From contig JAKFXW010000043.1 of the NCBI GenBank assembly GCA_021731185.1, positions 1 to 6,072 of the forward strand: 6,072 bases of DNA, read 5' to 3'. The stretch comes from Gallionellaceae bacterium. Its GTDB lineage: Bacteria > Pseudomonadota > Gammaproteobacteria > Burkholderiales > Gallionellaceae. The stretch's first letter is position 1. The number at the start of each line of letters is the position of its first letter. Positions 1 to 4,743 of the stretch are shown piece after piece. A model generated the notes under the pieces. The model ran no database searches. It was not told where the DNA came from and saw nothing but the letters and a program-made list of their open reading frames with translations. The position numbers and the translations under genes are program-made.

Positions 1-196
1 GAGAAGGACAGGCAAAATGATGCTCATTAAACTAAATAATTTGTATCCTGATTTTGTACGCATGAAGCACTCCTTTAGAATAGTCAAAAGTCTTGTGTTG
101 AGGCAGATTCATTCTAAATCAAATCAATCTTAACATTATATTTTTTATATTTAATGGCATTGTGGCAAGCCTGCACATAACGCGGCATTCATATTC
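1..196. other. AT-rich stretch without a confident gene
   Basis: This stretch lies outside the inverted-repeat element and is clearly richer in A and T than the neighbouring DNA. The only open frame worth noting is a 38-codon ORF on the plus strand at 17-133. It starts with two ATGs in a row, has an AGGACAGG purine-rich sequence just upstream, and would encode a basic peptide beginning MMLIKLNNLY. I do not recognise the peptide, and such a short ORF could arise by chance. I see no convincing terminator for the moaC transcript that would run into this region and no RNA gene. The left edge may cut an upstream feature. Confidence 0.4.
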
Positions 197-200
197 TTAG

Positions 201-219
201 GGAAGCACTGATTTAATCC
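201..219 (+). repeat. Left terminal inverted repeat of the MITE
   Basis: The 19 bp end begins GGAAGCACTGATTTAATCC, directly after TTAG. It pairs with 455-473 with one mismatch, at its fifth base. Confidence 0.85.
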
Positions 220-454
220 CACATGGCCGCGACATCGGCTTTGCGGGATGGGATGCACGAAGCAAGGCGACGTTAAGGGTCGTTCCCTTGGCTAGACTTG
301 CGACATAGTAGACTGCACGAAAAGCCATGTCCCACATGGGTTGCGGCCAAATTGCGCGCTCGCTGTGTTGTGCGCCTCGCCAGGGAGAATGACCCCTGAC
401 CTTCGGCACACGCCTTGCGATCATCACAATTTGGTCAGCAACGCGGCTCATGGT

Positions 455-473
455 GGATTAAATCAGTGTTTCC
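455..473 (-). repeat. Right terminal inverted repeat of the MITE
   Basis: Read on the minus strand it is GGAAACACTGATTTAATCC, the partner of the left end. It is followed on the plus strand by the second TTAG copy (474-477). Confidence 0.85.
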
Positions 474-502
474 TTAGTTTCCCGCAGTATTTCAATAACA
501 AA

Positions 503-1039
503 CTAAGCACCACTTTCCTCTGCATCTGCCTGCTTCCAATGCTCTGCATCTGCCTGCTTCCAATGCCCTGAGCGCCCGCCCTGTTTTTCTAGCAGGCGCA
601 CCTGGATAATGCACATGCTCCGATCCACTGCCTTACACATGTCATAAATGGTCAGCAATGCCACGCTGACTGCGGTGAGAGCTTCCATTTCAACCCCGGT
701 ACGACCGAATGTTGCGGCAGTGACGATACATTGCACGAGGTTACGCTCTGTATCTATTTTAAATTCTACCTCCACTTTACTGAGTGGCAAGGAGTGACAC
801 AGCGGGATTAATTCCGCAGTACGTTTACTGGCTTGAATTGCTGCAATGCGCGCCACACCTAGCACATCACCTTTGCGGGCAGAGCCATTTGCGATTAATT
901 CCAGCGTGCTGGGCAGCATCGTAATGCTGCCTGCGGCGCGCGCCATGCGCTGCGTTTCTTCTTTGGCTGCAATGTCTACCATATGCGCCTGCCCTGCTGA
1001 ATCGAAATGTGTGAGGGATGTTGAAGAGGAATCTGGCAT
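503..1039 (-). CDS. moaC: Cyclic pyranopterin monophosphate synthase MoaC
   Basis: MoaC converts the 3',8-cyclo-GTP made by MoaA into cyclic pyranopterin monophosphate, the first stable intermediate of molybdenum cofactor synthesis, in the cytoplasm. The 178 residues show the family blocks LTHFD (9-13), KRTAELIPLCHSLPLS (72-87), GVEMEALTAV (115-124) and YDMCKAVD (132-139). Residues matching the E. coli active site (Lys51, His77, Glu112, Glu114, Asp128, Lys131) are all present, each shifted by five: K56, H82, E117, E119, D133, K136. I chose the ATG at 1037-1039 because AGGAAAA lies 4 bases upstream of it (SD core about 8 bases away). A TTG at 1061-1063 would add eight residues but nearly abuts the moaE stop. 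It is the last gene of the moaD-moaE-moaC run, 24 bp after moaE. The C-terminus is longer than usual and carries a perfectly duplicated HWKQADAE octapeptide. Confidence 0.97.
   Translation of the reverse strand: MPDSSSTSLTHFDSAGQAHMVDIAAKEETQRMARAAGSITMLPSTLELIANGSARKGDVLGVARIAAIQASKRTAELIPLCHSLPLSKVEVEFKIDTERNLVQCIVTAATFGRTGVEMEALTAVSVALLTIYDMCKAVDRSMCIIQVRLLEKQGGRSGHWKQADAEHWKQADAEESGA
518..565 (-). repeat. Perfect 24 bp tandem duplication in the moaC 3' end
   Basis: Two identical 24 bp units (518-541 and 542-565) stand side by side inside moaC. In the moaC frame each encodes HWKQADAE (residues 159-166 and 167-174). The unit length is a multiple of three, so the frame is kept and the protein gains eight residues after the conserved GGRSG segment. 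The absence of any mismatch suggests a recent duplication. Confidence 0.95.
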
Positions 1040-1043
1040 GTGA

Positions 1044-1050
1044 TTTTCCT
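1044..1050 (-). promoter_or_regulatory. Shine-Dalgarno of moaC
   Basis: On the minus strand this reads AGGAAAA, ending four bases before the ATG at 1037-1039. It supports that ATG over the upstream TTG. Confidence 0.75.
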
Positions 1051-1063
1051 GATGTGTGGTCAA

Positions 1064-1525
1064 TTAAGCTGTTTTATTTTCCCAGCGCGCGGTGCGTTGT
1101 TCGTCCGAGTCGCGGGTTTCCAGCCAGTGTGTGGCATTGCTGGTTTGTTCGCGTTTCCAGAAAGGCGCGGCAGTTTTTAAGTAATCAATAATATATTCAC
1201 ACGCTGCAAACGCTGCAGCGCGATGTTGTGCGGTTGTTGCAACCAACACTATTTGCTCGCTTGGCAGCAATAATCCCACACGATGAATGACACGCACATT
1301 GATGAGCTGCCAGCGGCTTGTGGCTTCATCAATAATTTTATGTAAAGCCTTCTCAGTCATGCCCGAATAATGTTCTAAATAAATATTTTCAATTGCTCCG
1401 CTATCGCTGAAATCACGTACTAATCCGACGAAACTCACCAACGCCCCTACTTGTCCTGCATTGCCATGCAATGCAGCCAGCTCAGCACTCAGATCAAAAT
1501 CCTGTTGTTGTATTGACACTCGCAT
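1064..1525 (-). CDS. moaE: Molybdopterin synthase catalytic subunit MoaE
   Basis: MoaE is the large subunit of molybdopterin synthase. With thiocarboxylated MoaD it places the dithiolene sulfurs on cyclic pyranopterin monophosphate. The 153-residue product is close to the E. coli length (150). Family motifs are HYSGMTEKAL (52-61), RVIHRVGLLLP (78-88), a QHRAAAF block with H101-R102, and DYLKTAAPFWKRE (114-126). K117 and K124 in that last block correspond to the catalytic lysines Lys119 and Lys126 of E. coli MoaE. R37 in the GLVR segment matches the conserved arginine near the N-terminus. The open frame runs further upstream, but only the ATG at 1523-1525 has an SD, a perfect AGGAGG seven bases away minus strand-wise, and it starts one base after the moaD stop (TGA-A-ATG). 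The two subunits are therefore probably translationally coupled. Confidence 0.97.
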   Translation of the reverse strand: MRVSIQQQDFDLSAELAALHGNAGQVGALVSFVGLVRDFSDSGAIENIYLEHYSGMTEKALHKIIDEATSRWQLINVRVIHRVGLLLPSEQIVLVATTAQHRAAAFAACEYIIDYLKTAAPFWKREQTSNATHWLETRDSDEQRTARWENKTA

Positions 1526-1526
1526 T

Positions 1527-1796
1527 TCAACCTCCTGAGATGGGTGAAAATATCGCGACTTCATCACCGTCTTTAATTTTTTCGTTAAGGTTACTAAATT
1601 CTTGATTGATGGCGCAGCGAATTTTTTGCTCAGCCAATTCCTGCTCCCATGCTGCGCCACGCAACCTTAGCCAAGCAAGTAAATCAGCCAGTGTGGCGGC
1701 CTCTGTTGAAAAATTAGCTGTGGAAAGATCAAGTAATTCGTGCGTAACTTTGAGTCGATCCGCAGGGCGACCAAAATATAATAATTTAATCTTCAC
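1527..1796 (-). CDS. moaD: Molybdopterin synthase sulfur carrier subunit MoaD
   Basis: MoaD is the small ubiquitin-like sulfur carrier of molybdopterin synthase. Its C-terminal glycine is adenylated by MoeB and converted to a thiocarboxylate, then inserted into MoaE. The product has 89 residues (E. coli has 81), opens with a KIKLLYFGRPADRL beta strand and ends with CAINQEF (61-67), DGDEVAIFSP (76-85) and the diagnostic SGG. I chose the GTG at 1794-1796 because the family starts at this strand and there is no in-frame ATG close by. The upstream SD is weak (a GGTGG stretch), and the frame extends back into the permease gene, so the start is less certain than the rest. The gene begins 26 bp after the permease stop and touches moaE, which indicates one transcript. 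Confidence 0.95.
   Translation of the reverse strand: MKIKLLYFGRPADRLKVTHELLDLSTANFSTEAATLADLLAWLRLRGAAWEQELAEQKIRCAINQEFSNLNEKIKDGDEVAIFSPISGG
1531..1536 (-). promoter_or_regulatory. Shine-Dalgarno of moaE made from the moaD Gly-Gly codons
   Basis: The last codons of moaD are ATC TCA GGA GGT TGA. The A of TCA plus GGA GG give AGGAGG, a consensus ribosome binding site placed five bases before the moaE ATG. The same bases encode the C-terminal Gly-Gly that MoaD needs for adenylation and thiocarboxylation. Confidence 0.9.
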
Positions 1797-1822
1797 TATG
1801 CACCACCAACATTTTGGTAAGC

Positions 1823-2608
1823 TTAAACATAGAGTAATTTTACGCCAGCCAGAATTAATACCACACTCAACACGCGGGCTATGCTGCTTGTCGCTAACAA
1901 ACGGCTGCCTAGATATGATCCCAAAAGTCCGCCCATCAATACAGGTAACGCCAGCCACATTATTATTTCGGGGAATGCTGCACCAAAGGCAGGCAATTCT
2001 CTAAGCTCTGGCGAGCTTGAGAAGTTGACACCGCTGACTTTTGCAGAGAATCCTATTAAGCCTGCGATAGAATTCAGCAGGATAAATGGCGCGGAGACAG
2101 CTGCTGCTTGTCTGGCATTCGCCCATCCCATCAATAGCAGCAATGGCGTGAGGAATATACCACCACCCACGCCGATGAGTCCTGAAATTAAACCAATCGC
2201 CGCGCCTGCGCCCAAGGCCATAGTAAAGTTTGGGGCGTGGCCGGTGGTGGTTAATGATGATTTAATACCGATACGCAAAGCCGAAAAGATGAGCGCGAAG
2301 CCCATTAACCAATTAAACCACTGTGTCGGTAATTGTAAATAGCCGCCTAGCATTGCCAGCGGAACGGAGCTTAATATAAATGGCAAAAATAATGCACGAC
2401 GAAAATGCCCAGCCCCGTAAAAATGTAATGTTGCGACCAGCGAGACAATCACATTCAGGCTCAGCGCGATGGGTTTAATTTCTTGCGGAGCCATGCCCAG
2501 CAACACCATCACGCCGATATACGCCGACGCGCCTCCATGACCCGTTACCGAATAAAGTGCGGCGATGATAAAAAATGCCGCGACCAGAATGATTAAACTG
2601 GATTCCAA
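1823..2608 (-). CDS. TSUP (TauE/SafE) family membrane permease
   Basis: The 261-residue, very hydrophobic protein has the internal two-fold layout of the TSUP family (TauE/SafE, PF01925), whose characterised members move sulfite, sulfonates or other sulfur-containing anions across the inner membrane. The first half carries GHGGAS (23-28). The second half has the matching GVGGGIFLTP (146-155). I estimate eight or so membrane segments, roughly at 4-22, 30-40, 45-65, 72-91, 97-113, 128-160, 168-188, 212-236 and 243-261, some of which may be re-entrant. The start is a TTG at 2606-2608, with AAAGGA five bases upstream; no ATG occurs before the first conserved motif. It lies 26 bp upstream of moaD, so it is likely co-transcribed with the molybdopterin genes. 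The substrate cannot be read from the sequence; sulfite is a guess from family and context. Confidence 0.9.
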   Translation of the reverse strand: MESSLIILVAAFFIIAALYSVTGHGGASAYIGVMVLLGMAPQEIKPIALSLNVIVSLVATLHFYGAGHFRRALFLPFILSSVPLAMLGGYLQLPTQWFNWLMGFALIFSALRIGIKSSLTTTGHAPNFTMALGAGAAIGLISGLIGVGGGIFLTPLLLLMGWANARQAAAVSAPFILLNSIAGLIGFSAKVSGVNFSSSPELRELPAFGAAFPEIIMWLALPVLMGGLLGSYLGSRLLATSSIARVLSVVLILAGVKLLYV

Positions 2609-2778
2609 ATTTATCCTTTAGCCCCAATATTACTCTTTATTCTAATTTCTGATAAACAGGAGCACAAGGCGGCAAGGATGAGGCGACGGTGCGTGGTTGT
2701 TGCCGATTCATTGGCTTTAGTGTCAATTCCACATGCAGCTTGCTGCGTAGTGGATTGCCTGCCTTTGGTACAACCACG

Positions 2779-2801
2779 GTCTACCCCTTGCGGGTGAAGA
2801 C
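2779..2801. other. Possible degenerate third hairpin of the series
   Basis: GTCT (2779-2782) pairs with AGAC (2798-2801), and ACCC (2783-2786) with GGGT (2792-2795), around a 5-base loop and a one-sided GA bulge. It is preceded by ACAACCAC (2770-2777), similar to the ATAACCAA linker of the two clear units, and is offset by about 51 bp instead of 48. The loop is different, so membership in the series is uncertain. Confidence 0.4.
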
Positions 2802-2828
2802 AGTACATTTGAGTACGGCTATAACCAA

Positions 2829-2861
2829 CCACTTTGCAACCGTCTTTTGGTTGCTTAGTGG
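2829..2861. other. Hairpin of repeat unit 1
   Basis: Outer stem 2829-2833 pairs with 2857-2861, and inner stem 2836-2841 pairs with 2849-2854. The loop is 2842-2848, and symmetric TT/TT bases separate the two stems. Confidence 0.9.
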
Positions 2862-2876
2862 GATGGCTATAACCAA

Positions 2877-2909
2877 TGACTTGCCCAGCGTCTTTTGCTG
2901 GGTTAGTCA
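2877..2909. other. Hairpin of repeat unit 2
   Basis: Outer stem 2877-2881 pairs with 2905-2909, and inner stem 2884-2889 pairs with 2897-2902. The loop is 2890-2896 and is identical to that of unit 1. Stem sequences differ from unit 1 by compensated changes only. Confidence 0.9.
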
Positions 2910-2978
2910 GATGGCTAGTAGTTATACCAGTAGTTTCATCAGGAGCCGAAAACGAAGCCAACACTGTGATCGTTTTTA

Positions 2979-4118
2979 TCAGGAATTGGAATTAGCACTG
3001 CCCCATCCTGCTTGATAAGGCGCAACATCCAACGCTTGTGGCGCGCCTGTTATTTCATTCAACAAAATTTCTGCACTGGATGGAGCCATGGTCACACCAT
3101 AGCGAAAATGACCGCTATTAACATACAGATTTTTAAGGTGCGGATGACGACCTATAGTGGGAATATTATGCGGCGAAGCGGGTCGCAACCCTGACCAATG
3201 TTGAATAATCGGCATGTCACGTAGTTGCGGCAAGATACGTTGCGCGCACTGGCTTAGAAAATCACGCGCTTCAGTGGTTGTACTTTTATCAAAGCCCACA
3301 TCTTCAAGCGTGCTGCCAACTAAAACATGCCCATCACGGCGCGGAATGAGATATATGCCATCTTGCAAAATAATATTGCTCAGTGGAGGCGAGTCAAACT
3401 TGTACAACAACATTTGTCCGCGCATCGGCTTAATATCTAACTGCGAAGAATTTTTCCCCAAAACCTGCTTGCTCCACGCGCCAGCACTCACGATAAAATT
3501 ATCCGCTTTAAATTCACCACGAGTGGTGGTAATAGATTGCACATGATCTACTTTGGCTACAATCCCCAGAACTTCACACTGCTCGACAATTTTGCCGCTA
3601 AGCATTTCCACATGTTTGCGTAATGCCTGAATTAATCGTGGATTTCGTACTTGTGCGACATCTGGCAAAAAAATATTCTCTGCCTGGCATTCAAGCCTAA
3701 CCTCATGTTTTTCACACCAACGTTGCGCCAATGACGTATCAAGCGGGGAAATTTCCGGGGAAGAAACATAAAGGGAAGAAACATCAGGGGGAAAAACATC
3801 AAGCGATGCCCCACAAGGGGACAATGACAATATTTTCAAGCCACTCACGTCATATTCAGGGTCAATCCCTGTAGCAGCTTGCAACTCTGCTACCCATTGC
3901 GGAAACAAAGCTGCGCCCCGGCTAGTTAAATTTGTTACTACACCCGGATAATCCCAAGGACACAACGGCGACAAAATTCCCGCCCCTGCCCACGAGGATT
4001 CCTGCCCAACGAGACCGCGATCCAGCAAGGTAACAGCCGCACCTTGTTTTAACAAAAGCTGCGCCGTTGCTAAACCCGCAATTCCAGCACCAATGATAAT
4101 ATAATTACTATTAATCAA
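2979..4118 (-). CDS. thiO: Glycine oxidase ThiO (FAD-dependent, thiamine biosynthesis)
   Basis: ThiO oxidises glycine with FAD and oxygen to iminoglyoxylate, the precursor that ThiG joins with ThiS-thiocarboxylate and a pentose to build the thiazole of thiamine. The 379-residue product has the D-amino-acid-oxidase fold: dinucleotide motif IIIGAGIAG (7-15) with D33 at the end of the second strand, the ThiO-type SSWAGAGILSPL segment (41-52), HWSGLRPASP (307-316) and LYVNSGHFRYGVTMAPSSA (331-349). R312 and R339 correspond to the substrate-binding arginines of the Bacillus enzyme. The start is a TTG at 4116-4118: it is the only start-type codon before the FAD motif, and a stop lies upstream without any ATG. 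No good SD is visible. Residues 107-126 are an unusual loop of pentapeptide repeats. It is divergent from pilE, and no thiG or thiS is in view. Confidence 0.95.
   Translation of the reverse strand: MINSNYIIIGAGIAGLATAQLLLKQGAAVTLLDRGLVGQESSWAGAGILSPLCPWDYPGVVTNLTSRGAALFPQWVAELQAATGIDPEYDVSGLKILSLSPCGASLDVFPPDVSSLYVSSPEISPLDTSLAQRWCEKHEVRLECQAENIFLPDVAQVRNPRLIQALRKHVEMLSGKIVEQCEVLGIVAKVDHVQSITTTRGEFKADNFIVSAGAWSKQVLGKNSSQLDIKPMRGQMLLYKFDSPPLSNIILQDGIYLIPRRDGHVLVGSTLEDVGFDKSTTTEARDFLSQCAQRILPQLRDMPIIQHWSGLRPASPHNIPTIGRHPHLKNLYVNSGHFRYGVTMAPSSAEILLNEITGAPQALDVAPYQAGWGSANSNS
3741..3800 (-). repeat. Four 15 bp tandem units inside thiO
   Basis: The 60 bp divide into four related 15-mers (3741-3755, 3756-3770, 3771-3785, 3786-3800). 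In the thiO frame they encode DVFPP, DVSSL, YVSSP and EISPL (residues 107-126). The units have diverged, so the expansion is older than the one in moaC. The repeats fall between the N-terminal FAD part and the conserved middle of the protein, where an insertion is likely to be tolerated. Confidence 0.85.
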
Positions 4119-4144
4119 TTTACTATAGAATATTGTTAACCTAA

Positions 4145-4157
4145 ACTTGAGAATAAG
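4145..4157 (+). repeat. 13 bp direct repeat, copy 1
   Basis: ACTTGAGAATAAG, identical to 4214-4226. ATGCC follows at 4166-4170. Confidence 0.85.
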
Positions 4158-4213
4158 ATTACTCTATGCCCAACCACCGTTTATCCTGAACCATCAGCCA
4201 TTTATCGGCTAAT

Positions 4214-4226
4214 ACTTGAGAATAAG
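4214..4226 (+). repeat. 13 bp direct repeat, copy 2
   Basis: ACTTGAGAATAAG, 69 bp after copy 1. ATGCC follows at 4234-4238, within the palindrome 4227-4238. Confidence 0.85.
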
Positions 4227-4296
4227 GGCAATTATGCCTTAAGGTGCGCTCACAACTTTAAATTTACCAACTTTTATATTCAGAGGAACAGAGAAA

Positions 4297-4743
4297 ATGA
4301 AATTACAGCGCGGGTTCACATTGATAGAGTTAATGATAGTCGTGGTCATCGTTGGTATCTTAGCGGCGGTGGCTATTCCTGCTTATGGTGATTATGTGTT
4401 GCGTGGCAAACTAAGCGAAGCATCATCTGAGCTTTCGTCTATGCGCGTTAGGTTGGAACAGTATTTTCAGGATCAACGAACCTACATTAACGCATGTATT
4501 CCAGGCACGGTCGCCCCTCTTCCAACGTCGACCAGATATTTTACCTATGATTGCACATTAACTACAGCAACATTCATAGTCACTGCAACCGGGGTAGCAA
4601 ATCAGGGCACGGGTGGCTTTGTTTACACCATTAACCAGAGCAATGCCAAGGCGACCACCATCACTGCTGGCTCAACTGCGGCTAGCAATGGCTGGACAGG
4701 AAACGCCACCTGCTGGGTTACAAAAAAGGGGGGGGCGTGTTAA
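4297..4743 (+). CDS. pilE: Type IV pilin, PilE-like minor pilin
   Basis: The 148-residue prepilin has a short basic leader MKLQRG, is cleaved by PilD between G6 and F7, and has the classic FTLIELMIVVVIVGILAAVAIPAYGDYV core (7-34) with Glu at mature position 5. After the N-terminal helix come a short globular part with Cys67, Cys86, Cys139 and Cys148, where the last two can close the D-loop disulfide typical of type IV pilins. The ending CWVTKKGGAC is of the kind seen in minor PilE proteins encoded beside fimT-pilV-pilW-pilX-pilY1. It may initiate or tip the pilus more than build its shaft, but a role as major pilin cannot be excluded. The SD is AGAGGA, about nine bases before the ATG. The last codons include an A6G8 tract, and the stop overlaps the fimT start by seven bases. 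Confidence 0.9.
   Translation: MKLQRGFTLIELMIVVVIVGILAAVAIPAYGDYVLRGKLSEASSELSSMRVRLEQYFQDQRTYINACIPGTVAPLPTSTRYFTYDCTLTTATFIVTATGVANQGTGGFVYTINQSNAKATTITAGSTAASNGWTGNATCWVTKKGGAC
4722..4735 (+). other. A6G8 homopolymer tract at the pilE/fimT junction
   Basis: Six A (4722-4727) run into eight G (4728-4735). In the pilE frame this reads ACA AAA AAG GGG GGG GCG, which contains the A AAA AAG heptamer known as a -1 slippery site in dnaX. Reading one base back from there enters the fimT frame without a stop. A gain of one G in the DNA gives the same fusion. A loss of one G sends pilE into a third frame that stays open to 4879. The tract also lies just upstream of the fimT GTG and may serve as its ribosome binding site. 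Confidence 0.9.

Larger units (their letters stand above)
197..477. mobile_element. MITE-like element of IS5 type with TTAG target duplication
   Basis: Two terminal inverted repeats (201-219 and 455-473) match at 18 of 19 positions. The similarity continues inward imperfectly through a CATGG/CCGCG stretch. The 273 bp element is flanked on both sides by TTAG (197-200 and 474-477), which fits the YTAR target preference and 4 bp duplication known for the IS5 subgroup. It is too short for a transposase, so it would be mobilised in trans. The interior is more GC-rich than its left flank and has a small hairpin (325-339, CCATGT-ccc-ACATGG) and a 10 bp direct repeat, TCCCACATGG (217-226, 330-339). 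An 84-codon minus-strand frame (197-451) opens from inside the right end to the far TTAG. It resembles no transposase I can name and may be incidental. The moaC stop codon is 25 bp away, so the insertion is harmless to that gene but may affect where its transcript ends. Confidence 0.8.
2817..2912. repeat. Two 48 bp tandem units, each a covarying two-tier hairpin
   Basis: Unit 1 is 2817-2864 and unit 2 is 2865-2912, with a period of exactly 48 bp. Each begins with the identical 12-mer GGCTATAACCAA. It continues with a 5 bp outer stem, a 2-base bulge, a 6 bp inner stem, the identical loop GTCTTTT, the returning arms and GAT. Outer arms are CCACT/AGTGG in unit 1 and TGACT/AGTCA in unit 2. Inner arms are GCAACC/GGTTGC and CCCAGC/GCTGGG. 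The units differ at 11 positions, and ten of these form five compensatory pair changes; the eleventh is in a bulge. All pairs are Watson-Crick, so the active strand is not decided. If transcribed with thiO and the permease, the RNA loop is AAAAGAC. I do not recognise the family. Confidence 0.9.
2609..2978. other. 370 bp intergenic region with structured repeats, no supported gene
   Basis: The region lies between the thiO stop and the permease start. Its centre (2817-2912) holds two covarying 48 bp hairpin repeats, and 2779-2801 a third, weaker hairpin. A short palindrome, GCAGCTTGCTGC, stands at 2735-2746, and GTAC-N6-GTAC at 2803-2816. A 117-codon minus-strand frame (2611-2964, GTG start) fills the gap and ends next to the permease. 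It has no SD at its start, no signal peptide or known motif, and nearly all differences between its repeat units change the amino acid. I therefore do not call it a gene, although its position in the operon keeps it possible. I see no intrinsic terminator (no U-run after any of the hairpins in either direction), so thiO and the permease may share a transcript. Confidence 0.6.
4119..4296. promoter_or_regulatory. Divergent promoter region between thiO and pilE
   Basis: This 178 bp AT-rich gap must hold the promoters of both thiO (leftward) and the minor pilin cluster (rightward). I cannot fix either: there is no GG-N10-GC pair expected of a sigma-54 pilin promoter, and the best sigma-70 boxes are weak. 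Its distinctive content is a perfect 13 bp direct repeat, each copy followed about nine bases later by ATGCC, and a GGCA-ATTA-TGCC palindrome at 4227-4238 attached to the second copy. These are candidate regulator sites. Confidence 0.5.

Noticed and set aside
197..451. 84-codon minus-strand frame inside the MITE as a gene
   Set aside because: It ends in the terminal repeat and flanking TTAG and shows no SD or transposase motif. It is treated as part of the element.
1040..1063. Upstream TTG start for moaC
   Set aside because: The downstream ATG has a clear SD, and the TTG would start at the base next to the moaE stop without one.
2829..2909. Intrinsic terminators
   Set aside because: The stems are good, but neither strand has a run of T directly after the returning arm.
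2817..2912. CRISPR array
   Set aside because: There are only two units, adjacent and nearly identical over their full 48 bp, with no unrelated spacers and no cas gene.
2609..2978. TPP, glycine or Moco riboswitch, suggested by the thiO and moa neighbours
   Set aside because: The conserved cores of these classes are not found. The region also lies downstream of thiO and 800 bp before moaD.
2689..3015. Plus-strand ORF over the hairpin region
   Set aside because: It runs into the end of thiO on the other strand, has no recognisable motif, and its codons follow the repeat structure.
4119..4296. Sigma-54 promoter for pilE
   Set aside because: No GG and GC doublets at ten-base spacing were found on the plus strand.
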